Assembly (NCBI GenBank): GCA_947480015.1
Contig: CANKBS010000001.1
Coordinates: forward strand, 186,001-250,000
Reading direction: 5' to 3'
DNA: 64,000 bases
From: Sphingobacteriaceae bacterium
GTDB lineage: Bacteria > Bacteroidota > Bacteroidia > B-17B0 > Aurantibacillaceae
Shown here piece by piece: positions 54,858 through 63,207 of the stretch. Below the pieces are notes generated by a model. That model did not search any database and was not told the DNA's origin. It was given only the letters and a program-made list of their open reading frames with translations. The position numbers were made by a program, and so were the translations under genes. Numbering within the stretch: position 1 is the stretch's first letter; the number at the start of each line of letters is the position of its first letter.

Positions 54858-56051
54858 ATGAAAACAGTCGATTCAATCAATTTTGCCGGCAAACGTGCGG
54901 TTATTCGTGTTGATTTTAATGTGCCTTTAAACGAGGCTTTTGAGGTAACGGATGCTACCCGCATTCGTGCTGCTATTCCAACCCTGAAAAAAATATTAAA
55001 AGATGGTGGCAGCATTGTATTGATGAGTCATTTGGGTAGACCAAAAGAAGGTCCAACCAATAAATATTCGTTAAAACACATCGTTGCTGAAGTGAGCAAA
55101 CAATTGGGCCTTGCCGTTTCTTTTGCCGACGATTGTATTGGTGCCGATGCTTTTGCAAAATCTGCTGCACTTAAGGCAGGAGAAGTTTTACTGTTAGAAA
55201 ATTTACGTTTTTATAAAGAAGAAGAAAAAGGTGATGTTGCTTTTGCTGAAAAATTAAGCAAGCACGGTGATATTTATGTGAACGATGCCTTTGGTACAGC
55301 ACACCGCTCGCATGCTTCAACGGCTGTGATGGCAAGGTTTTTCAAAGCAGAAGCCAAATGTTTTGGATTTGTGATGGCGAATGAAGTGGCCAGTATTGAT
55401 AAGGTACTTAATAAAACCGAAAAACCTTTTACTGCCATAGTGGGTGGTGCCAAGGTGAGTGATAAAATTTTAATCATCGAACAATTGATGAGCAAGGCCG
55501 ATAACATTATTATTGGTGGCGGCATGGCTTTTACGTTTGTAAAAGCATTGGGCGGACAAATTGGGAAATCTTTGTGTGAAGATGATCGTTTGGACATTGC
55601 GAAAGCCTTAATTGGAAAAGCAAAGGTGAATGGCGTGAATTTATGTATTCCGGTAGATGCGGTGATCGCTGATAATTTTGCAAATGATGCGAATACTCAG
55701 GAAGTGCAGATCGATAAAATTCCGGATGGCTGGATGGGTCTTGATTTAGGCCCAAAATCGATTAAGTACTTTGGTGAAATAATTAAGGGCTCAAAAACTA
55801 TTTTATGGAATGGGCCAATGGGTGTTTTTGAAATGAGCAGTTTTGAAAAAGGCACCAAACAAGCCGCCTATGACATTGTAGAAGCTACTAAAAACGGAGC
55901 CTATAGCTTAATTGGTGGGGGCGACAGTGTGGCCGCTATTAATAAATATCACTTGGCCGATGAGGTGAGTTATGTAAGTACCGGTGGTGGCGCCTTACTG
56001 GAATACATTGAACAAGGCACCTTGCCGGGTGTTCAGGCTATAGAAGCATAA
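54858..56051 (+). CDS. pgk: Phosphoglycerate kinase
   Basis: A 397-residue two-domain glycolytic kinase that makes ATP from 1,3-bisphosphoglycerate. Signatures are [27 protein letters not shown], the KVSDKI block, [12 protein letters not shown] and the C-terminal [19 protein letters not shown]. Length is typical. It lies 18 bases after hemL and 11 bases before ispF, in one operon. Confidence 0.97.
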   Translation: MKTVDSINFAGKRAVIRVDFNVPLNEAFEVTDATRIRAAIPTLKKILKDGGSIVLMSHLGRPKEGPTNKYSLKHIVAEVSKQLGLAVSFADDCIGADAFAKSAALKAGEVLLLENLRFYKEEEKGDVAFAEKLSKHGDIYVNDAFGTAHRSHASTAVMARFFKAEAKCFGFVMANEVASIDKVLNKTEKPFTAIVGGAKVSDKILIIEQLMSKADNIIIGGGMAFTFVKALGGQIGKSLCEDDRLDIAKALIGKAKVNGVNLCIPVDAVIADNFANDANTQEVQIDKIPDGWMGLDLGPKSIKYFGEIIKGSKTILWNGPMGVFEMSSFEKGTKQAAYDIVEATKNGAYSLIGGGDSVAAINKYHLADEVSYVSTGGGALLEYIEQGTLPGVQAIEA

Positions 56052-56062
56052 AAATTTTAAAA

Positions 56063-56554
56063 ATGAGTCAGATGAATATACGCGTTGGTTTTGGATTTGA
56101 TGTACATCCTTTAGGGGAAGAACGTGAGCTTTGGCTTGGCGGGGTTCGTTTGGAATTTGAAAAAGGTTGTGTGGGTCATAGCGATGCCGATGTGCTATTA
56201 CATGCCATTTGTGATGCGCTGCTTGGCGCGGCCAATCTGGGCGATATAGGTTTTCATTTTCCGAATACCGATCCTAAATACAAAGGAGCCGATAGTAAAT
56301 TACTTCTAAAAGAAGTGGTGGCTCTTCTAAAAAAGAACAATTATGCGGTTGGCAATGTGGATGCAACTTTAAGTTTAGAAGCACCTAAAATAAATCCACA
56401 CATAAAAAAAATGCAGGCGGTTATTGCACCAATTATGGAGGTGACCGAAAATGACATTTCCATAAAAGCTACTACAAACGAAAAGCTGGGCTATATTGGC
56501 CGTGGCGAAGGTGTGAATGCTTATGCCGTGGCTCTCATTTACAAGAAGTCCTGA
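56063..56554 (+). CDS. ispF: 2-C-methyl-D-erythritol 2,4-cyclodiphosphate synthase
   Basis: A 163-residue enzyme of the MEP isoprenoid route that cyclises the CDP-methylerythritol phosphate. The zinc and substrate motifs are visible: GFGFDVHPLG (Asp13, His15), GHSDADVLLHAICDALLGA, DIGFHFPNTDPKYKGADS and the C-terminal TTNEKLGYIGRGEGVNAYAV. Third gene of the hemL-pgk-ispF run. The exported PHP gene follows after 50 bases and may be read through. Confidence 0.96.
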   Translation: MSQMNIRVGFGFDVHPLGEERELWLGGVRLEFEKGCVGHSDADVLLHAICDALLGAANLGDIGFHFPNTDPKYKGADSKLLLKEVVALLKKNNYAVGNVDATLSLEAPKINPHIKKMQAVIAPIMEVTENDISIKATTNEKLGYIGRGEGVNAYAVALIYKKS

Positions 56555-56604
56555 TAAATTTCACAAACCGGCATTTTATTTTTAAAAATCACTAGTTTTA
56601 AAGC

Positions 56605-58041
56605 ATGCGCCCAAACGCCTGCATCATAGCCTTGCTTCTGACTTTTAATTTAAGTCGGGCACAACCCCTCAATTATTATTTTGGTAATTTACACGCCCAT
56701 ACCGCTTTCAGCGATGGCAACAAAGATTCTGTAAGCAGCGGTGTTGGCCGTCCCGACGGTAGTTACGCTTATGCCAAACTCAGCAATGATTTTGATTTTT
56801 TAGGCATCTCCGAGCACAATCATTATTCGGCGGCACATAGTCCGGGTTTTAAATTGCCGCGTTATCAAGTAGGATTACAAATGGCCGATGCCGCAAATCA
56901 GGAGGGTTCTTTTTTGGCGATGTATGGCATGGAGTATGGCATCTCTTCGGGCAATAATGGTCATGTGATCATTTATGGTTTTAATCAGTTAATAGGCTGG
57001 GAAAGCAATGTGGGTGGGCAAATCGGGAACAACTATGATATTTACAATCCAAAAAGTGATTACGATGCGCTCTTCAGAAAAATAAAAAACAATCCCGCTG
57101 CCTTCGCTTATTTGGCTCATCCTTACTGGACCGATTTTTCATCTAATGGCAAAGATTCGGGGGCCATTGCCTTTTCAGACTACAATGCTATGTATGATAG
57201 TGCCATTGTGGGCATTCCGCTTCGAAGTGGCGTGGCTTTGAGTAATGCTGAGGATTACAAGGATTATTCGACCGGTGATTATTTTAATTATTACAAAAAA
57301 ATGTTGTGGTTGGGATATCATTTGGGTATGGGTTACGATCATGATAATCATTACACCAATTTTGGTCGCAGTAATGGCGGGCGCTTGGTAATCATGGCGC
57401 CTTCCTTGACCAGGGCCAATCTCCGGCAAGCCATGCAGCAAATGCATTTTTACGGAAGTGATGATTCGAATGCAAAGATCGATTTTAGTATCAATGGCAA
57501 GGGCATGGGTTCGATTATTACCGATAGTTTTTATCCAAGCATAAAAGTCACACATGATGATCCCGATGGGGAAACGGCCGACAGTATCAAGATCTGGAAG
57601 GGGCGCAAAAACAGCGGGGGCTTGTGGGCGGAGGTTATTTACGTGGGATTAAATACAAATACCTGTATACTCAATGACACTGAGCTCAAAACTGGTTTGG
57701 AATATTTTTATTTTGCCGAGATCAAACAAAAAGATCAGCAATTAATCGTCACCTCTCCCATCTGGTTCACTCCGGCAGCGCCTCTGAGCATTGATGAAAA
57801 TTTAAACAACGATATTTTTAATTTTTTTCCGAATCCCGCAACCAAAAAATTGTCTTTAAGTTTCGCATTTAATCATGCCTATGCTGTTTACGTTTACGAT
57901 GTGAGTGGACGATTGATAAAGGAGTTGAGGGCCAATGAAAAGCAAACGGAATTGGATTTGAGTGATTTAAAGCGGGGACTTTATAGTTTGAAAGTCATTC
58001 AGGATAATAAGGTCAGCATTAAAAAACTGCTCATCGAGTAA
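56605..58041 (+). CDS. Exported PHP-like phosphoesterase with T9SS type A tail
   Basis: A 478-residue protein with a signal peptide (residues 1-19, cleavage near SRAQ). A PHP-domain begins NLHAHTAFSDG (His30, His32, Asp37), followed by FLGISEHNHYS, YLAHPYW and GYDHDNHYTNFG, which carry the remaining metal ligands. The C-terminal 80 residues are a T9SS sorting tail (NFFPNPATKKLSLSF; YDVSGRLIKEL). PHP enzymes are metal-dependent phosphoesterases, usually cytoplasmic; this one is secreted. The substrate could be an external phosphoester or nucleotide. It is convergent with tsaC, with 1 base between stops. Confidence 0.88.
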   Translation: MRPNACIIALLLTFNLSRAQPLNYYFGNLHAHTAFSDGNKDSVSSGVGRPDGSYAYAKLSNDFDFLGISEHNHYSAAHSPGFKLPRYQVGLQMADAANQEGSFLAMYGMEYGISSGNNGHVIIYGFNQLIGWESNVGGQIGNNYDIYNPKSDYDALFRKIKNNPAAFAYLAHPYWTDFSSNGKDSGAIAFSDYNAMYDSAIVGIPLRSGVALSNAEDYKDYSTGDYFNYYKKMLWLGYHLGMGYDHDNHYTNFGRSNGGRLVIMAPSLTRANLRQAMQQMHFYGSDDSNAKIDFSINGKGMGSIITDSFYPSIKVTHDDPDGETADSIKIWKGRKNSGGLWAEVIYVGLNTNTCILNDTELKTGLEYFYFAEIKQKDQQLIVTSPIWFTPAAPLSIDENLNNDIFNFFPNPATKKLSLSFAFNHAYAVYVYDVSGRLIKELRANEKQTELDLSDLKRGLYSLKVIQDNKVSIKKLLIE

Positions 58042-58042
58042 T

Positions 58043-58999
58043 TTACTGCACCGAGGCTCTGCGCAGGCGGTCATTAATAGCCAGGCCCAGTCCGCTTTCA
58101 GGCAGTTTGGAACAAAGTACCACATCGGCTTCACTCTCGTCGGCCTGACGTAAAAAATTAAATAAATTAAGAGCGGCTTCTTGTAAATTTTTTGTTGGAG
58201 ATAAATTGAAGACGAGCAGAGAATCTTTAGCGAAATCAGTTTCACCAAAAGTGATAAGGGCTGTTTTTTTTGAAGGATGCTCTTTTATCAGTTCTATCAG
58301 ATCACCTACAAACAAAGGCTTTTTTGGAGCATAATGGTTTTTTAATTGGCCGGGTGCTTTGGGATCGCTTGAGTTATTGATCCGTAATTCGTAGGGTCCG
58401 GCAACTTTTACAATTTCTTCTAAAGCTAAACCACCCAAACGATAAATACAAAGTTTGTTGTCCTCAATACCTACAATGGTTGATTCGAGGCCTACCTGGC
58501 AAGGACCACCGTCGAGGATATAATCAATTTTATCGCCTAATTGTTTGTTTACATGTTCGGCCCTGGTTGGACTCACATAACCAAAGGGATTAGCGCTGGG
58601 GGCAGCCAGAGGAAAATCGAGTCCCTGTAAAAGTTGTAAAGTTAGGGGATGTTGAGGTACTCTGAGCGCTACTCTTTCTAATCCGGATGTAATAAGAGCC
58701 GAAACCAGAACGTTCTTAGGAAGCAGAATGGTTAAGGGTCCTGGCCAAAAGTGTTCAGCCAATTGCAACAAAGGTTTGTCGTTAAATGTGGCATATGTTT
58801 TTGCCGCTTCCAGCGAAGGAACATGAAGGATGAGCGGGTCGAAAAAAGGACGTTGTTTGGCTTCAAACACGCTCAGAATGGCTTTTTCGTTAAGTCCGTT
58901 AGCAGCCAAACCGTATACCGTTTCGGTAGGAATGGCTACCAGTTTGCCCTGCCTTAAGAGCTGAGCTGCCAGTTCTGAATTATGTCCGATTTGTGCCAA
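58043..58999 (-). CDS. tsaC: Threonylcarbamoyl-AMP synthase (Sua5/TsaC2 type)
   Basis: A 318-residue enzyme that makes threonylcarbamoyl-AMP, the first step of the tRNA t6A37 modification. The N-terminal YrdC fold is visible in AIPTETVYGLAANGLNEKA, AKQRPFFDPLILHV, FWPGPLTILLP and SANPFGYVSPTRAEHV. After about residue 200 a Sua5-type C-terminal domain follows, as in the longer form of the family. Its 5-prime end faces hpt; the intergenic region of 173 bases holds the hpt promoter candidate. Confidence 0.94.
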   Translation of the reverse strand: MAQIGHNSELAAQLLRQGKLVAIPTETVYGLAANGLNEKAILSVFEAKQRPFFDPLILHVPSLEAAKTYATFNDKPLLQLAEHFWPGPLTILLPKNVLVSALITSGLERVALRVPQHPLTLQLLQGLDFPLAAPSANPFGYVSPTRAEHVNKQLGDKIDYILDGGPCQVGLESTIVGIEDNKLCIYRLGGLALEEIVKVAGPYELRINNSSDPKAPGQLKNHYAPKKPLFVGDLIELIKEHPSKKTALITFGETDFAKDSLLVFNLSPTKNLQEAALNLFNFLRQADESEADVVLCSKLPESGLGLAINDRLRRASVQ

Positions 59000-59155
59000 A
59001 GCACAAAGGTAACAATCCTCTCTTAATTTTTAGTCTCGTTGCATTGCAAGGTAATGTTTTACGAAAGCTGGTTTAGTATTGGGTTAAGGTCTAGTATATG
59101 ACTTTAATTAGATTAATCGCTGTTCTTTAATAGCTTTCTACAAAATAAAAACCAT

Positions 59156-59163
59156 TATATTTG
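59156..59163 (+). promoter_or_regulatory. Candidate -7 element for hpt-adk
   Basis: TATATTTG fits TAnnTTTG and lies just before the hpt ATG at 59173. A TTT near 59135 stands in for the TTG box. The element overlaps the upstream in-frame TTG at 59161, which argues against that TTG being the start codon. Confidence 0.45.
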
Positions 59164-59172
59164 TTTTGCTTA

Positions 59173-59709
59173 ATGAATCAGCTTATTGCCATACACGACA
59201 AACAATTTAAGCCCTATTTAAGCGGGCAAAAAATTGCAGAAACGGTGAAAAAAATGGCAGTAAAAATGAATGCGGATCTGGACAAAGTAAATCCACTTTT
59301 TTTGGTGGTTTTAAATGGTTCATTTGTCTTTGCTGCTGATTTGCTTCGCGAGATTAGCTTCGATTGTGAGATTTCGTTTGTGAAACTGAGCAGTTATGCA
59401 GGAACAGAAACCCGCGGCAAGGTGACTGAGTTAATTGGTTTAACCGAAAGCGTCACTGACAGAACCGTTGTGATTGTGGAAGACATTGTAGACAGTGGTA
59501 TTACCATGAGTTGCTTGATAGACGATTTAAAAAACAAAAAGGCCAAAGAAGTGAAACTGGCTACTTTGTTATTTAAACCGGAGAGTTTTAAAAAGAACTT
59601 TAAAATTGATTATGTTGGCTTTGAGGTCCCGAATGATTTTGTGGTGGGGTATGGGATGGATTACAATGGCAGAGGAAGAAATTTAAAAGAAATTCACGTA
59701 TTAGCTTAA
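59173..59709 (+). CDS. hpt: Hypoxanthine phosphoribosyltransferase
   Basis: A 178-residue purine-salvage enzyme that makes IMP and GMP from hypoxanthine and guanine. The PRPP-binding motif VVIVEDIVDSGITM is complete, and LVVLNGSFVFAADLLREI and the C-terminal DYVGFEVPNDFVVGYGMDY block (base-binding) are present. I placed the start at the ATG at 59173 (MNQLIAIHD); TTG at 59161 would add four residues and lies in the promoter candidate. The adk gene follows after 9 bases, an order I recognise from other Bacteroidota. Confidence 0.95.
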   Translation: MNQLIAIHDKQFKPYLSGQKIAETVKKMAVKMNADLDKVNPLFLVVLNGSFVFAADLLREISFDCEISFVKLSSYAGTETRGKVTELIGLTESVTDRTVVIVEDIVDSGITMSCLIDDLKNKKAKEVKLATLLFKPESFKKNFKIDYVGFEVPNDFVVGYGMDYNGRGRNLKEIHVLA

Positions 59710-59718
59710 AAATAAATT

Positions 59719-60873
59719 ATGGAAAAAATGTTGAACATCGTGTTATTTGGTCCTCCCGGTGCGGGAAAGGGAACGCAATCGGAAAACTTAATTAATAAAT
59801 ACGGCTTGGTGCATTTAAGTACCGGCGATATTTTGCGCTCAGAAATTGCGCGAGGTACAGCTTTGGGAAAAAAAGCCAAGGAAATTATGGATCGTGGTGA
59901 GCTGGTGGGTGATGAGATCGTAATTGGTATGATTGAATCCAAATTGGATGAGAACCCGCACGCCAAAGGATTTATATTTGACGGTTTTCCAAGAACGGCC
60001 GCACAGGCTGTGGCTTTGGATGATCTTTTACAAAAAAAGGGAACCGGCATTAGCGGCATGTTAGCCCTTGAAGTGGATGATGAAGAGCTGGTAAAACGTT
60101 TGTTGTTGCGTGGGCAAGACAGTGGCAGAGCCGATGATAAAAATGACGAGGTGATCCGTCGTCGTATTATTGAATACAACACCAAAACCCTTCCTTTAAA
60201 AAATTATTACAGCGAACAAGGCAAGTTTCATAGCATTGAAGGCATTGGCAGCATTGACGCTATTTTTAAACTGTTGGTGGAGCGCATTGTGTTTTTAAAT
60301 GCAGAAATGGATCTGACTTCCTTGGAAAGTGATTTGGAACATTTGGATTTGACCATACAGGATTTTGATGTGGCCAATGATATTGCCCCGGAATTATTGT
60401 TGGAGATTGATGCGATAAAACGTGCGGAAGCCGAGGAAGAGCAAGAGATGCGCGATGAGAAGAAAATGGCAAAGGCACTATTAGCCGCTAAAAATAAACA
60501 GGCTGTAAAAGGTAAAGTGGTTTCAAAACCTGCGCCTAAAAAGCTTGTTAAAAAAGTGGCTGCAAAAAAACCGATAAAATCAAGCCCTAAAAAGACAGTT
60601 AAAAAAGTTGTGAAAAAAGTGGCTGCTAAAAAATTGGCGGTTAAAAAGTCTGCTAAAAAAGTGGCTAAGAAAATCGTTAAGAAGGCTCTGAAAAAAACAA
60701 GTGCTAAAGCTAAGTCTGTAAAAAAAGCACTTGCCAAAAAGCCCATTAAAAAAGTGCTTACCAAAGCAAAAGCCAAGGTGACGAAAAAAGCAAACGTTGT
60801 AAAAAAAGCCGTTAAAAAACCGGCAGTGAAAGCAAAGAGCACAAAGAAAAAAGCGCTTAAAAAACGCAAATAG
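59719..60873 (+). CDS. adk: Adenylate kinase with a histone-H1-like lysine-rich C-terminal tail
   Basis: A 384-residue protein, twice the usual length (about 190). Residues 1-193 are a complete short-LID adenylate kinase: P-loop GPPGAGKGT (11-19), STGDILR, FIFDGFPRT (86-94) and GRADDKNDEVIRRRI (136-150). Residues 194-250 are an acidic linker (EAEEEQEMRDEKKM at its end). Residues 251-384 are a tail of 134 residues with 56 Lys, one Arg and no Asp or Glu, built of KK-A/V-KK units like those of histone H1 and bacterial histone-like proteins. The reading frame is continuous with no sign of a missed stop. The tail likely binds nucleic acid or polyanions; the kinase converts AMP and ATP to ADP. It lies 9 bases after hpt. 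Confidence 0.93.
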   Translation: MEKMLNIVLFGPPGAGKGTQSENLINKYGLVHLSTGDILRSEIARGTALGKKAKEIMDRGELVGDEIVIGMIESKLDENPHAKGFIFDGFPRTAAQAVALDDLLQKKGTGISGMLALEVDDEELVKRLLLRGQDSGRADDKNDEVIRRRIIEYNTKTLPLKNYYSEQGKFHSIEGIGSIDAIFKLLVERIVFLNAEMDLTSLESDLEHLDLTIQDFDVANDIAPELLLEIDAIKRAEAEEEQEMRDEKKMAKALLAAKNKQAVKGKVVSKPAPKKLVKKVAAKKPIKSSPKKTVKKVVKKVAAKKLAVKKSAKKVAKKIVKKALKKTSAKAKSVKKALAKKPIKKVLTKAKAKVTKKANVVKKAVKKPAVKAKSTKKKALKKRK

Positions 60874-60889
60874 AATTATTTATTTAAGG

Positions 60890-60921
60890 AGCCTGACGCC
60901 TCTTGGGTGTTAGGCTTTTTT
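60890..60921 (+). terminator. Terminator between adk and obgE
   Basis: AGCCTGACGCC pairs with GGTGTTAGGCT (two G:T pairs) around a TCTTG loop and ends in T6. It lies 16 bases after the adk stop and 20 bases before the obgE start. Confidence 0.9.
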
Positions 60922-60941
60922 ATTGAGGGAGATAAAGAAAG

Positions 60942-61949
60942 ATGGATACTAGTTTTGTTGATTACGTAAAAATATGTTGCCGTACCGGAAAGGGCGGAGC
61001 GGGATCGATACATTTTCACCGTGATAAATTCACGGCTATGGGTGGTCCCGATGGTGGTAATGGCGGGCGCGGCGGTCATATTATTTTAAAAGGCAACAAA
61101 CAATTGTGGACCCTTATTCATTTAAAATACCGTAAACACATTATTGCTAAAGAAGGTGTGAACGGTTCGAGTGGAAACAGTTCGGGAAAACAGGGGGAAG
61201 ATGAGTACCTGGAAGTGCCATTGGGAACCGTGGCCAGAGATTCTGAAACCGGTGAGTTGAATTGTGAAATCACAGAAGATGGTCAGGAAGTTATTTTAGT
61301 ACATGGAGGAAGAGGCGGATTAGGTAACGCTAATTTTAAGAACAGCACGCTGCAGAGTCCACAGTTTGCCCAGCCCGGCGAGCCCGGTAAAACTGAGTGG
61401 AAGGTATTGGAATTAAAAGTACTGGCCGATGTGGGCTTAGTTGGTTTTCCAAATGCCGGTAAATCAACCTTGTTATCGGTGGTAAGTGCCGCCAAACCCG
61501 AGATTGCGAATTACCCCTTCACAACCCTGGTGCCTAATTTAGGCATTGTAAGTTACCGCGATTATAAAAGTTTTGTGATGGCCGACATCCCCGGCATTAT
61601 TGAAGGGGCGCATGAAGGAAAAGGATTGGGTTTACGGTTTTTACGACACATTGAACGAAACTCGAGTTTGTTATTTTTGGTTGCTTGTGATAGTAAAGAC
61701 ATTGTAGAAGAGTATAAAATTCTGTTGAACGAATTAAAAAAATTCAATCCTGAATTATTAGATAAGAAACGCATTTTAGGAATTTCTAAATCCGACATGT
61801 TGGATGAGGAATTAGAAGAAGAAATGCGCAAAGACCTTAACAAACGATTAAAAGGAAAGAACAAAGTTCCCTTTATTTTCTTCTCATCGGCCAGTCAGAA
61901 AAACATTACGCAGCTCAAGGATATGCTTTGGGAGCAGTTAAATGACTAA
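60942..61949 (+). CDS. obgE: GTPase ObgE/CgtA
   Basis: A 335-residue ribosome-associated GTPase. The N-terminal Gly-rich Obg fold (residues 1-158) shows [15 protein letters not shown] and [17 protein letters not shown]. The G domain has G1 as [12 protein letters not shown]2/G3 as [12 protein letters not shown] and [16 protein letters not shown], and G4 as ISKSDM. It lacks the C-terminal OCT domain of longer members, as usual in the phylum. It follows adk after a terminator, so it may need its own promoter or read-through. Confidence 0.96.
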   Translation: MDTSFVDYVKICCRTGKGGAGSIHFHRDKFTAMGGPDGGNGGRGGHIILKGNKQLWTLIHLKYRKHIIAKEGVNGSSGNSSGKQGEDEYLEVPLGTVARDSETGELNCEITEDGQEVILVHGGRGGLGNANFKNSTLQSPQFAQPGEPGKTEWKVLELKVLADVGLVGFPNAGKSTLLSVVSAAKPEIANYPFTTLVPNLGIVSYRDYKSFVMADIPGIIEGAHEGKGLGLRFLRHIERNSSLLFLVACDSKDIVEEYKILLNELKKFNPELLDKKRILGISKSDMLDEELEEEMRKDLNKRLKGKNKVPFIFFSSASQKNITQLKDMLWEQLND

Positions 61950-61969
61950 TCCTAAACATACTTGAAAAT

Positions 61970-62123
61970 TCAAAGTATGCGATTAAGAATTTGTAAGGAT
62001 TTCTGAGAATTACGTGTAAAAACCCTTACAACTTCTCTAAGTTCATCAGGAGCTAGTTGCATGAGGATAATCCGCATGGCCACAGGCTGAAAAATCTTTT
62101 TCAAAGGCTTGTTCTGTCTTCAT
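61970..62123 (-). other. Two overlapping short minus-strand open frames, possible gene remnant
   Basis: A 25-codon frame starts at ATG 62123 (MKTEQAFEKDFSACGHADYP) and ends at 62046. A second frame, open from about 62119, contains ATG 62062 (MQLAPDELREVVRVFTRNSQ) and ends at 61970. Together they could be one gene broken by a frameshift, but neither belongs to a family I recognise. This covers about half of the 280-base gap between obgE and rpmI. Chance is a real alternative. Confidence 0.25.
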
Positions 62124-62178
62124 GCAGTTAAAAACCCAGTATTTGGACCAAATAATCTGTTTTTTTCAACAATTTCCT

Positions 62179-62208
62179 TTGCATAAGTCCGATAAAGCCT
62201 TATCTTTG
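62179..62208 (+). promoter_or_regulatory. Promoter of rpmI-rplT
   Basis: TTG at 62179-62181 (within TTTG) is followed after exactly 19 bases by TATCTTTG at 62201-62208, a full match to the Bacteroidota sigma-A pattern. Transcription would begin near 62214, about 15 bases before the rpmI ATG at 62230. Confidence 0.78.
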
Positions 62209-62229
62209 CCGTCCTAAAAACAGCAAGAC

Positions 62230-62424
62230 ATGCCAAAAATGAAAACTAATTCCAGCGCTAAAAAGCGTTTTCAGCTGACTGGAACAGGTAAGATTAAAAG
62301 AAAGCATGCTTACAAACGTCACATCTTAACTAAAAAAGAAAAAGACCGTAAACGCGGTTTAGCTAAGAGTGGTTTAGTAAGCGCAGCCGATACCCCGAAC
62401 GTGAAATTCATGTTAGGAATCTAA
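62230..62424 (+). CDS. rpmI: 50S ribosomal protein L35
   Basis: A 64-residue basic protein with the L35 signature [20 protein letters not shown] and [20 protein letters not shown] region. It is full length. It has its own promoter at 62179-62208 and is followed after 114 bases by rplT. The usual infC neighbour is not upstream here; obgE is. Confidence 0.97.
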   Translation: MPKMKTNSSAKKRFQLTGTGKIKRKHAYKRHILTKKEKDRKRGLAKSGLVSAADTPNVKFMLGI

Positions 62425-62538
62425 GCGAAAGATCCTTTTAAACTTATCAAAATCGGTTATTAAACAAATGTTTAACCAGAGTTTTAGTAAAGAAGTCTCC
62501 ACAAGAGCGCTAAATCTCAAAACAAATTAAAAAAAGAA

Positions 62539-62883
62539 ATGCCAAGAAGTGTCAACCACGTAGCCAGCAGGGCTCGCAGAAAAAAAATCCTTAATTTAAC
62601 CAAAGGTTATTGGGGCGCAAGAGGAAATGTTTGGACAATTGCCAAAAACACCCTCGAAAAAGGTTTAACCTACGCTTACCGCGATCGTAAAAACAAAAAA
62701 CGTACCATGCGCGGTTTGTGGATTCAACGTATTAATGCCGGTGTTAGAGAACACGGTATGAGTTATTCAGAATTTATTGGTAAACTAAATGCAAAAGGTT
62801 TAAAATTAAACCGTAAGGTATTGGCCGATTTAGCCATGAACCATCCGGAAGCTTTTGTTGCCGTAATCAACCAGGTAAAATAA
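62539..62883 (+). CDS. rplT: 50S ribosomal protein L20
   Basis: A 114-residue L20 with [20 protein letters not shown] at the N-terminus and the [20 protein letters not shown] block. It binds 23S rRNA early in assembly. In other bacteria L20 can repress its own operon by binding the leader; I see no convincing structure for this in the 114 bases before the gene. A terminator follows at 62905-62932. Confidence 0.97.
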   Translation: MPRSVNHVASRARRKKILNLTKGYWGARGNVWTIAKNTLEKGLTYAYRDRKNKKRTMRGLWIQRINAGVREHGMSYSEFIGKLNAKGLKLNRKVLADLAMNHPEAFVAVINQVK

Positions 62884-62904
62884 ACATTACCATATAAAAT
62901 CATT

Positions 62905-62932
62905 AAAACGCCTCATTATGAGGCGTTTTTTT
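62905..62932 (+). terminator. Terminator after rplT
   Basis: AAAACGCCTCA pairs perfectly with TGAGGCGTTTT around a TTA loop, with a T tract of seven. It lies 21 bases after the rplT stop. Confidence 0.93.
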
Positions 62933-63043
62933 GTTTATTTCACATTTGGATTCAAACAATTTACGTATTTTAACGTTAGTTATTGAAGTAAATAGTTTCA
63001 TTTGTATACCAAATAAAATAGAATACATACAATATAAAGTACC

Positions 63044-63193
63044 ATGAAAGTAGTAGCAAAAAAATCGGAAGTAAAAGGGACGACCTATCTTGTTAAATTA
63101 AGGATAGATGCCAGAACTGTAATTACCGTAAGAACAAAAGAGAGTTTAAAAAACTGGAAAGCCAAATACCCGGATGCGGTAGAGCTTGCATAA
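63044..63193 (+). CDS. Small basic protein of unknown function
   Basis: A 49-codon gene from ATG 63044 to TAA 63191-63193. The product begins MKVVAKKSEVKG and continues as a beta-hairpin-like YLVKLRIDARTVITVRT followed by a helix and a W-x-A-x-Y-P motif (LKNWKAKYPDAVELA). Alternating hydrophobic residues and a coherent composition make it look like a real small protein rather than a chance frame. I do not recognise a family. It stands alone after the rplT terminator with its stop facing the stop of the corA-like gene 14 bases away. Confidence 0.55.
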   Translation: MKVVAKKSEVKGTTYLVKLRIDARTVITVRTKESLKNWKAKYPDAVELA

Positions 63194-63207
63194 AGACGCG
63201 CGGATTT

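Noticed and set aside
59161-59172. TTG start for hpt.
   Set aside because: It lies inside the candidate -7 element TATATTTG; the ATG at 59173 gives the usual hpt N-terminus.
60228-60869. A 213-codon minus-strand frame that translates to a hydrophobic, Phe/Leu-rich protein.
   Set aside because: It is the exact antisense of the lysine-rich adk tail; AAA and AAG codons read as Phe and Leu on the other strand. No start context or family.
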